From NCBI GenBank assembly GCA_964630925.1, contig CAZVZK010000044.1, positions 1 to 64,000 on the forward strand: a DNA stretch of 64,000 nucleotides, given 5' to 3'. The notes under the pieces are model-generated. The model was not told where the DNA came from. It saw nothing but the letters and a program-made list of their open reading frames with translations, and searched no databases. Made by a program: the position numbers and the translations under genes. Of this stretch, positions 1-7,500 are shown in pieces. The first letter of the stretch is position 1. Every line of letters begins with the position of its first letter. The DNA comes from RGDT01 sp964630925 (GTDB taxonomy: Bacteria > Planctomycetota > Planctomycetia > Gemmatales > Gemmataceae).

Positions 1-441
1 TCGTCGGGGCCGGTGTTCTTCTCCTTCTTGGCGACGAAGCCCCACTTCTCGTCGAATTGGGCCTCACGGGTCAGAGGGGGAAAAAGCCACGAGCTCGTCG
101 TGGAGTTTCCTGGCCTGGCCGCCGGCGAGGGCGACGTATCGTGAGACGGTGTCCCTGGCGACGCCGGTGAGGCGGGAGGTGGCGCGGACGCCCGTGCCCT
201 CGCGGACGTGGTCGAGGATGGAGGCGGCCTTGTCGGGCGGGAGCCGGGAGCGTTCGAGGGCGGTGCCCTTGCGTTCGGAGTAGGACCTCTTGCAGGAGCG
301 GCAGTAGACCATGCGGATCTTCTTCTCGCGGCCGCTCCATCCGCGGAAATAAAGGTTGCCGTGGCCGCGCTTGCCGTGGTCTGGGCAGGCGGGATTGTGG
401 CAGAAGAAGGCCTCGATGGGTGGGACGGTTGGCTCGGCCAT
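1..441 (-). pseudogene. IS1-family transposase, frameshifted and cut by the window edge
   Basis: The first frame (441 to 64) encodes an InsA-like N-terminal part. It has a zinc-binding pattern (CHNPAC near the start, then YCRSC) followed by a helix-turn-helix (GVRATSRLTGVARDTVSRYV). It ends in AFSPSDP and a stop at 64-66. The conserved continuation LTREAQFDEKWGFVAKK lies one base further on in another frame (about 75 to 1) and runs off the window. A +1 shift after the TTTTTCCCCC run joins AFSP to LTREAQFDEKW. IS1 elements use a programmed -1 shift, so this +1 offset is more likely an inactivating single-base insertion, although ribosomal frameshifting at the homopolymer run cannot be excluded. 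The ATG at 441 (MAEPTVPP) was preferred over an upstream one because the conserved region begins there. Confidence 0.75.
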
Positions 442-594
442 GACGCAAGTCCTTGGCGGGTCTACTCGCTGGGGGGAACAACCCCTACCCTGCCATTCTA
501 TGCAGACTGTTCGCCCAAGTAGGCCTCCACCGGAGATGCCAGCGACGGCCATGCCTCGCCATCGGCGACGAGCATTCCGCCTCTCTCACCCCTC
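442..594. other. IS1 upstream end / non-coding spacer
   Basis: No gene is visible between the transposase start and the hairpin repeat. The left end of the insertion sequence should lie here. GC-rich inverted pieces around 470-495 (GGGGGGAACAACCCC) are a possible terminal region, but I cannot fix the boundary without the other end of the element. Confidence 0.4.
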
Positions 595-701
595 GGTCAG
601 CATTCAGGGGTGTTGACGAGCCGGGCGTCTGCTCCCGGCCACCTCTACCACCCCAGCGCCCTACCACCCAGGCCGGGAGCAGACGCGGCAGACAACACCC
701 C
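595..701 (+). repeat. Dispersed hairpin repeat, copy 1
   Basis: The left arm 607-640 and right arm 671-701 are inverted copies of each other: both begin GGGGTGTTG at their outer ends and share the perfect inner stem CGTCTGCTCCCGGCC / GGCCGGGAGCAGACG. The loop is about 30 nt. A second copy lies inverted at 20055-20164, with near-identical arms and a different loop. Conservation of the arms but not the loop implies selection on the folded structure or spread as a REP/MITE-like unit. The ATG at 610, which would extend the AraC gene, lies inside this repeat. Confidence 0.85.
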
Positions 702-768
702 GACCCGCACGCCCGCCGTCACTCCGGCCTACAATGCCTGGGCCACGGCAAGATGCGCAGGATCGGCC

Positions 769-1650
769 TTGGACACCCACCTCCAGTTCCTCGACCCGCG
801 CGACGGCGGGATCGCCCTCCGGGTGGCCCCCGTGCCCGCCGGCCTCGACCCTACGAACCCCCTGCGGGTCAACTACTTCACCGTCGTCTGGCTACACCAG
901 GGGCACGGCCACTTCTGGGCCGACCACGGCCAACATCCGTTCGCCGCCCCGTGCCTGCTGTGTTTCGTGCCCTACCAGCGCTTCCTCGTGGAGCCGGGGC
1001 CCGTGTCCGGCCTCGCCGTCCAGTTCCACGCCAACTTCCTGTGCATCGAGACGCACCATGCCGAGGTCGGATGCAACGGCGTGCTGTTCAACGACCCCTA
1101 CGGCAGCCCCTGCGTCCCCCTCGGGGCACCCCACGAGGCCGAGCTACGGCCCCTCGTGGACGGCATGCGCGCCGAGCTGGAGGCCGCCGGGCCGGCCCAC
1201 GCCGAGGCGTCGCTCTCGTACCTCAAACTCTTCCTCGTCAAGGCCGCCCGGCTGAAGCTGGAGCGGCAGGCCACGCCGCCCACCCCCTCGGCGGCCCTGT
1301 CGCCCGCGATGGCGGATCTACGGCGGCTGGTGGAGGAGCATTATCGCGCCCAGCACTCCCCGGCCTTCTACGCCCGCCGGCTCCACCTCGCGCCGAAGTC
1401 GCTCGCCAAGCTGGTCAAGAGGCACTTCGGGAAGACCCTCACCCAGTTGATCCGCGAGTGCGTCATCCGCCAGTCCAAGTGGGAGCTGCTCCACACGCTC
1501 AAGCCGGTGAAGCAGATCGCCGCCGAGGTCGGCATCGAGGACGAGCTGTACTTCAGCCGCCTGTTCAAACGCTCCGCCGGCTGCGCGCCGACCTTCTTCC
1601 GCGAGTACGAGACGAAGGTGCGGGGCGGCCAGAATGTGTGGCTCCGCTGA
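769..1650 (+). CDS. AraC-family transcriptional regulator
   Basis: A DNA-binding transcription factor with an N-terminal cupin-like sensing domain and a C-terminal AraC helix-turn-helix pair. The C-terminal third contains the typical YARRLHLAPKSLAKLVKRHF helix and the second HTH around KQIAAEVGIEDELYFSRLFK. The reading frame is open from an ATG at 610, but that codon lies in the hairpin repeat and the first 53 residues resemble nothing conserved. The TTG at 769 (LDTHLQFLDPRDGG) starts where family-like sequence begins, so I use it with modest confidence. The next gene, an RclC/YkgB-like membrane protein, lies 116 bp downstream on the same strand and is the likely target. The same gene pairing occurs in the E. 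coli reactive-chlorine (Rcl) system. Confidence 0.85.
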   Translation: MDTHLQFLDPRDGGIALRVAPVPAGLDPTNPLRVNYFTVVWLHQGHGHFWADHGQHPFAAPCLLCFVPYQRFLVEPGPVSGLAVQFHANFLCIETHHAEVGCNGVLFNDPYGSPCVPLGAPHEAELRPLVDGMRAELEAAGPAHAEASLSYLKLFLVKAARLKLERQATPPTPSAALSPAMADLRRLVEEHYRAQHSPAFYARRLHLAPKSLAKLVKRHFGKTLTQLIRECVIRQSKWELLHTLKPVKQIAAEVGIEDELYFSRLFKRSAGCAPTFFREYETKVRGGQNVWLR

Positions 1651-1766
1651 GTGGCGTCTTTCGTCCATGCGGTGGCGTCCTGCGCCCATTCCTCCGGCCA
1701 TACGTCGGCCTTACTATTGGCGTGTCATCCGCCGCCCCGCGGCGGGCACCCAAAAAGGAGAGGCCG

Positions 1767-2384
1767 ATGAAGCTCATCAACTGGCTGTTCGAGCAGGCGG
1801 CGAAGGCGGACCGGGCCGGCGTGGCCATCACGCGCATCGGTCTCATCGTCGTGCTGCTGTGGATCGGCGGGCTGAAGGCATTCCGCTACGAGGCCGACGG
1901 CATCGTGCCGTTCGTCGCCAACAGCCCGTTCATGAGCTTCTTCTACGCCGACCCGGCGGGCTACAAGGCCCACAAGAACCCCGAAGGGGCACTCGTCCCG
2001 GCCAACCGGGCTTGGCACGAGGCCAACGGGACGTACACCTTCGCCTACGGCCTCGGGGCCGTCATCGTGCTCTACGGCCTGATGCTCGCCTTGCACCCCT
2101 GGCTGCCGGGCGTCGCCGCCATCGGGAGCCTCCTCGTCTTCGTGATGTCGTTCGTGACGCTGTCGTTCCTGATCACGACGCCCGAGGCCTGGGTGCCCGC
2201 GTTAGGGGACAGCACGCACGGCTTCCCGTACCTGAGCGGCGCCGGGCGCCTGGTGATCAAGGATGTGATCATGATGGGGGCGGCCCTGATGACGATGGCC
2301 GACTCGGCGAAGGCGTACCTCTCGGCCCGTGAGCGGGCCGCAGCAGTGGCCCCGGCCGGTCCGGGCGAGCCGGCGCTGGCGTGA
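1767..2384 (+). CDS. YkgB/RclC-like (DUF417) inner-membrane protein
   Basis: A 205-residue polytopic membrane protein with about four hydrophobic segments, including GVAITRIGLIVVLLWIGGLK near the start, a YGLGAVIVLYGLMLAL segment and a VFVMSFVTLSFLITTPE segment. The sequence FVANSPFMSFFY and a TPEAWVP...GFPYLSGAGRLVIKD block are typical of the DUF417 family, whose member RclC belongs to the E. coli hypochlorous-acid response. The start is set by AGGAG at 1757-1761 and the ATG at 1767. An AraC regulator precedes it. A role in oxidative or chlorine stress is inferred from family and context only; no RclA- or RclB-like gene is present nearby. Confidence 0.85.
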   Translation: MKLINWLFEQAAKADRAGVAITRIGLIVVLLWIGGLKAFRYEADGIVPFVANSPFMSFFYADPAGYKAHKNPEGALVPANRAWHEANGTYTFAYGLGAVIVLYGLMLALHPWLPGVAAIGSLLVFVMSFVTLSFLITTPEAWVPALGDSTHGFPYLSGAGRLVIKDVIMMGAALMTMADSAKAYLSARERAAAVAPAGPGEPALA

Positions 2385-2398
2385 CGGGCTCGGGTGCG

Positions 2399-2878
2399 TT
2401 ACCCCGCGCGGGCCGCCGGCTCGGCCGCCAGGCTCCGCATCACCTGGGTAATGATGGCTCGCGTTTTCTCCGACGGCCCCGCGTCGAGGGAGCGCAGAGC
2501 GGCAACGGCGTCCAGGGCATCGAACAGGTCGCGGACGGGCCCCTCCAGTCCGAGCATCGAAACGTCCGGCTCTCTGAGGGCCCGGCGGAGCCGATCCAGT
2601 GCGGCGCACACCGCAGAGGTGCGTTCCCTGCCCGCGTGGACCAGGTCGGCCGGCGCCCCGCAGGCGTGTAAGACGAGCGCGTGCGCATCGAGGAGGCGGA
2701 GCTGCCCCTCGAAGAACGGCCCCGGCTCGGGTATCCCGCCCTGCAAGCCGAACAGCCCGATGGTCAGCGTGCCCTCCACCAGCCCGACGAGTTTGCGGAA
2801 GGCGAGGGCCGCCAACTGGGCCACTCGCTCGTGGAATCCCGGCTTCTCGCTTTCGGCCATCATGTCGCCCTCCGTCAA
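2399..2878 (-). CDS. Hypothetical helical protein
   Basis: A 159-residue protein of unknown function. It is rich in alanine, leucine and arginine, predicted mostly helical, without signal peptide or membrane segment. Its start (ATG at 2878) overlaps the stop of the preceding gene by four bases (ATGA), so it is translationally coupled and is probably the last gene of the larE operon. I do not recognise a family. Confidence 0.65.
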   Translation of the reverse strand: MTEGDMMAESEKPGFHERVAQLAALAFRKLVGLVEGTLTIGLFGLQGGIPEPGPFFEGQLRLLDAHALVLHACGAPADLVHAGRERTSAVCAALDRLRRALREPDVSMLGLEGPVRDLFDALDAVAALRSLDAGPSEKTRAIITQVMRSLAAEPAARAG

Positions 2879-3198
2879 ACGATCAATTCGGCTTGCTTCA
2901 GCTCACCCCGGATACGGGCCTCGTGGCCGGGCTTCAGGAGTGTCGAGCCGTCGGGCAGATGGAAGTGGCTCATCGGGGAGAGCTGCCCCGAGGAGGAGAT
3001 GGAGAATCCTCTCCATTCGTCGTCATCCACGATGCCCAGCGCGTCGGCGAGCCCTTCATGGCCCTGGCGATTCGTCACGAGGTCGAAGCTCCAGAGCCGG
3101 ATCTCGCCCGTCGCGGGGTTGTAGAGGCCAACGCCCAGATCGCGGGGGTTGACCCGGAAGGCATCCCGCAGCCGGGCGATGTCATCTGCGGGGATCAT
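2875..3198 (-). CDS. Hypothetical protein
   Basis: A 107-residue soluble protein. The middle reads GVGLYNPATGEIRLWSFDL and is followed by an acidic DDDEWRGFSISSSG stretch. A beta-rich core is likely, and it resembles small stand-alone or toxin-tail proteins of planctomycetes, but I cannot assign it. It lies 53 bp after the 84-residue gene and overlaps the following gene by ATGA, which places it in the same transcription unit. Confidence 0.6.
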   Translation of the reverse strand: MIPADDIARLRDAFRVNPRDLGVGLYNPATGEIRLWSFDLVTNRQGHEGLADALGIVDDDEWRGFSISSSGQLSPMSHFHLPDGSTLLKPGHEARIRGELKQAELIV

Positions 3199-3251
3199 CG
3201 ACTCCCCTTACACGGTACCATACCGCCCCGCCGGACATCCGCGCCGGCCCA

Positions 3252-3506
3252 TCAGAACCGTGGCGTCGGCTTCTCCCACGCCGGGTCGTACTCCAGGCTG
3301 AACACCTGCTGGACACGCTCCGCCCGCGCCCCGCTCGCGTCCTGCAAGACCTCCAGCGCCCGCCGGATCTTCTCCAGGCGGGCGTCGGAGGCCACGCTGC
3401 CGTCTCCCCGGCCCACGCGGTCCAGGATCGCCGCCAGATCGAGGATCTTGCTGCGCGCCTCGAGGAAGAACGCATCCAACGCCGACTTCGCGGTCAAGGG
3501 TGTCAT
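3252..3506 (-). CDS. Small helical protein co-translated with larE
   Basis: Eighty-four residues beginning MTPLTAKSALDAFFLEARSK, with two probable helices (residues 5-30 and 42-60) and an acidic/aromatic tail (FSLEYDPAWEKPTPRF). The frame is open further upstream inside larE, but the ATG at 3506 overlaps the larE stop as ATGA, so coupling from larE fixes this start. The function is unknown. Confidence 0.65.
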   Translation of the reverse strand: MTPLTAKSALDAFFLEARSKILDLAAILDRVGRGDGSVASDARLEKIRRALEVLQDASGARAERVQQVFSLEYDPAWEKPTPRF

Positions 3507-4339
3507 GGCCGGCTCGCGTATCGGGATCTCAATTCCAAAGGGATCAGCTCGTTCATGCTGCCGCTGCGGAATCCTTCCAGGTCCAACGTGACGTACTTGA
3601 AGCCCAGCGAGCGCAGGTGCCCCGCGAGGCCCTCGCGTATCTCCGGCGATGCCAGCCGCGCCACCTCCGCCAGCGGCACCTCCAGGCGGGCCAGCTCGCC
3701 CTCGTGCAGACGCACCCGGCACTCGCGCAGCCCCAGCGACCGCAGGTACGCCTCCGCCTGCTCCACGCGGCCCGTGCGCTCCGCCGTCACCGCCACGCCG
3801 GGGGCCAGGCGGCTCGACAGGCACGGCGACGCCGGCTTGTCCCAGATCGGCAGACCCCACTCCAGCGCCAGCGCACGCACGTCGGCCTTCGTGAAGCCCG
3901 CCTCCTGCAGCGGGTGGCGGACGTGATGCTCCGCCGCCGCCTTCAGGCCGGGCCGGTAATCGCCCGCGTCGTCGAGGTTCGCCCCGCTACAGATGACGGT
4001 CACGCCCAGCGCCGGCAACAGGGACTCCACGCGGCCGTACAGCTCGTCCTTGCAGAAGTAGCAACGCGAGCCGTCGTTCTTGAGGTACTCCGGGTTGGCG
4101 AACTCCTCCGTCCGGACCACCTCGTGGCGGATGCCGATGAGCGCCGCGATCCGCCGGGCGTCGTCCAGCTCCCCGCGCGCCACGCTGGGGCTGTCCGCCG
4201 TGACGGCGACGGCGGCGTCGCCCAGCGCCTCGAACGCGGCCCGCGCCACGACGGCGGAGTCGATGCCGCCGGAGAAGGCGACGGCGCACGGGCCGATGCC
4301 ACGCATCACGGCGAGCAGGCGTTTTCCCGGGTCACTCAT
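3503..4339 (-). CDS. larE: LarE, ATP-dependent sulfur transferase for nickel-pincer cofactor
   Basis: LarE adenylates pyridinium dicarboxylate mononucleotide and inserts sulfur to form the nickel-pincer cofactor of lactate racemase-type enzymes. The 278-residue protein has the PP-loop SGGIDS at residues 23-28 and the family blocks SRCYFCKDELYGR and DKPASPCLSSRLAPG. Cysteines are at 93, 96 and 173. A CxxC plus this third cysteine is the pattern of LarE proteins proposed to hold a [4Fe-4S] cluster and recycle sulfur, rather than sacrificing a single cysteine; that assignment is inference. The ATG at 4339 was chosen over the upstream one at 4393 because homology begins at MSDPGKRLLAVM. No larA, larB or larC is in the window. 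The following gene overlaps by ATGA. Confidence 0.9.
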   Translation of the reverse strand: MSDPGKRLLAVMRGIGPCAVAFSGGIDSAVVARAAFEALGDAAVAVTADSPSVARGELDDARRIAALIGIRHEVVRTEEFANPEYLKNDGSRCYFCKDELYGRVESLLPALGVTVICSGANLDDAGDYRPGLKAAAEHHVRHPLQEAGFTKADVRALALEWGLPIWDKPASPCLSSRLAPGVAVTAERTGRVEQAEAYLRSLGLRECRVRLHEGELARLEVPLAEVARLASPEIREGLAGHLRSLGFKYVTLDLEGFRSGSMNELIPLELRSRYASRP

Positions 4340-4509
4340 CGGCACTCTTGCCCCTCTCCCTTCCATCTTACCCGGCCGAGCCCCGCTCCTCAACCCTGGC
4401 TCGCCGCACCCCCTCGCCGGGGCTCCTGCTCTCCACGCGCCGACAGCGCATATCTTGTACGGTGGCGACCCGTGGACCGTCCCCGCCCCGCCCCATCAGG
4501 GAGAAGCCG

Positions 4510-7500
4510 ATGACGCCCGAAACTTCGACCCCGGACGCCACCTGGCGGGGCGGCTGTCCCCCGGATGACCTCCTCGCCCGCCGGCTCGTGGGGCAAGTGG
4601 GCGGGCCGCAAGCCTCCCTGATCGACGGCCACGTCGAGACCTGCCCGTCCTGCCAGTCACGGCTGGAGTCGCTCGTCGCCGACACACCACGCGGCAATAC
4701 GACGGGGCCGTCGGCGGATTTCCTTTCGTGGCTCAAGCGGGCCCCTGCGGTCTCCCACCCCGACGAGCTGCCGCGCGGGCCGGGCGGGCTGCCCGCCGAC
4801 GCCCCGCCGGGCTACGAGTTGCTCGGCGAGCTGGGGCGCGGCGGCATGGGCGTCGTCTACAAGGCACGGCAGACGGCGCTGGGGCGGGAGTGTGCCTTGA
4901 AGATGATCCTGTCGGGCGGGCATGCCGGCGCGGAGGAGCTGTCACGGTTCCGGACCGAGGCGGAGGCCATCGCCCGCTTGCAGCACCCCGGCATCGTGCA
5001 GGTCTTCGAGTACGGCACGCACGGCGGGCTGCCGTTTCTCGCCCTCGAGCTGTGCACCGGCGGGCCGCTCCACCGCCGCCTCACCGGCACCCCGCTGCCT
5101 CCGGCCGAGGCCGCGGCGCTGGTGCGGGGCCTCGGAATGGCCGTGCAGGCGGCCCACGAGGCGCACGTTGTCCACCGCGACCTGAAGCCTGCGAACATCC
5201 TCCTCGCCGCCGACGGCACGCCCAAGATCACGGACTTCGGCCTGGCACGCAAGACGGACGAGGACGGCGGCCAGACCCGGACCGGGGCGGTGATGGGCAC
5301 GCCGTCCTACATGGCCCCCGAGCAAGCCCGCGGCGTCAAGGACGTGGGCCCGGCGGCCGACGTCTACGCGCTGGGGGCGATCCTCTACGAGTGCCTCACC
5401 GGACGCCCCCCCTTCCGTGCGGCGACATCCTTGGAGACGATGCAACAGGTGGCCGCCGACGAGCCGGTGCCCCCGCGCAGGCTCAACCCCGCGGTGCCGC
5501 GCGACCTGGAGACGATCACCCTGAAGTGTCTGGAGAAGCCGCCCGCGGCGCGCTACGTCAGCGCCCGCGAGCTGGCCGAGGACCTGGAACGATTCCTGGC
5601 CGACGAGCCGATCCGCGCCCGGCCCGTGGGCCGGCTCGAGGCCGGCTGGCGGTGGGCCCGGCGTAACCCGCGAGTCGCCCTCCTCGGCGCGGCGGTGGCG
5701 ATGTTGCTGCTGCTGATCGCCGGGGGGGCCGCCGTCTCCGCCGCGTGGCTGTACGACGCAAGCGGCAAGGCACGCAACGCGGAGGCCGCCAGCCGCGACC
5801 GGCTTTGGGGGTCGCTCCGCGCCACCGCCCGCGCGGGGCGATTCAGCAGGCAGCCCGGCCAGAGGTTCGCCTCCCTGGCCGCACTGCGCGAGGCGGCCGT
5901 CATGCGCCCCACGCCCGAGCTGCGCGACGAGGCCATCGCCTGCCTCGCCCTCGCCGACGTCGATGACGCCCCCGAGCGGCCGGCCCCTGGCCCCGGCCTG
6001 CACGCCCTGGATTGGCTGGGCGACGACAAGGCCAGGACGCTGACCGCCAGGCGCGGGGGCGACGCCATCGCCGTCTTCACGTCGAAGAACGACTTCACGC
6101 CCGGGAGACTGATCTCGCCCGACGGCAAGTTCGTCGCCGTCGTCTACCCCGAGCGGCACGAGGGCCCGGCACGGGTCGAGATCCGCTCAATTGCCCCCGA
6201 CACGCTGCACGCCGCGCTCGACGGCGTCCCGTACATCTTCCACGGCTGGGCCGAAGGCGGCAGGGTCTTCTTCCACGGGACGCCGGACGGGACGGTCCGC
6301 GTCATCGACCCGGCCACGGGGCGCGAGCTGCGGTCCTTCCGCCCCCCCCAGTCGGTCAGCCCGATCCACGCGCTGCACCCCGACGGGCGCCGGCTGCTCC
6401 TCGCCTCGCGGGAGGTGCGCGGCGTCGCGGTCTTCGACCTCGCCACCGGCAAGATGGAGGCGGGGATCGCCACCCCCGCCACGTCGATGACCGCCGACTG
6501 GCACCCCTCGGGGAGGCGGTTCGCCCTCGGCTCGGCCGGCGTCTCCCTCTTCGATTACCCTTCCGGCCGGCCCGGATGGACGTGCGGGGCCGACGCCCAT
6601 AACGGGCTCTACTTCCTGCACGACGGCGCGACGCTCCTTTCCACGGGCTGGAAGGGCCTCACGCACGTCCTCGACGCCGCCACGGGTGACGTCCTGCTCT
6701 CGCGCGACGGCCCGATCTACGGGAGGCCACGGCCCGACGGCCTCGCCCCCTGCGTCCGCTCGCCGGCCGGCCACCTGCGTGCCGCGGGGCAGGGCCTCTG
6801 CCGCACCGTGGCCGACCACGGCCTCGATTTCGGGCACCCCGCCGACTTCTCGCCCGATGGCCGGCTGCTCGCTGCTGTCCATTCGGCCGGCGTGACCGTC
6901 CACGATGCGGCGACGGCCCTGCCGCTGGCCGTCCTGCCCATCGGCGAGTGCCCCTCCGTGCGATTCTCCCCCGACGGGGCGTCCCTGCACACCTTCGGGG
7001 CGGGCTCGCGTCTGCAATCCTGGCCGATCCGCCTCGCGGGCGCCGATGCCCGGATCGGCCCGCCGAAGGACCTCGGCATCGAGGAGCGCGGCATGCGCTA
7101 CTCCTGGATCTCCGCCAACCCGTCCGGCAAGTTGGCGGCCTCGCTGTGGACGGCCAACCACATCGCCGTCATCGACCCCGCCAGCCCCGAGGTGGCCCGC
7201 CTGGTACCACACCACCGCCCGCGCAGCGTGGCGCTCAGCCCCTGCGGCCGCTACGTCGCCGCGGGGCCCTGGCACGGATCCACCCTGGCCGTCCACGACC
7301 TGCGCACGGGGAAGGAGTGCCTCGGCCTGGCGAGCGCGGAGTCATCGCACGTCGCCTTCGACCCCGCGGGCCGCTGGCTGGTCGCGGCGCTCAGGGATCG
7401 GCATTCGGTCTACCGCATCGGCGAATGGTCCGCGCCGTTCATCGCCATCCCGCAGGCGTCGCGCAACATCCCAGCCCAGCCCGCGTTCTCCGGCGACGGC

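Noticed and set aside
610..768. Upstream extension of the AraC gene to the ATG at 610
   Set aside because: The ATG lies in the dispersed hairpin repeat, and the 53 extra residues show no conserved sequence; the same MLTSRASAPG opening appears on the other repeat copy by virtue of the repeat.
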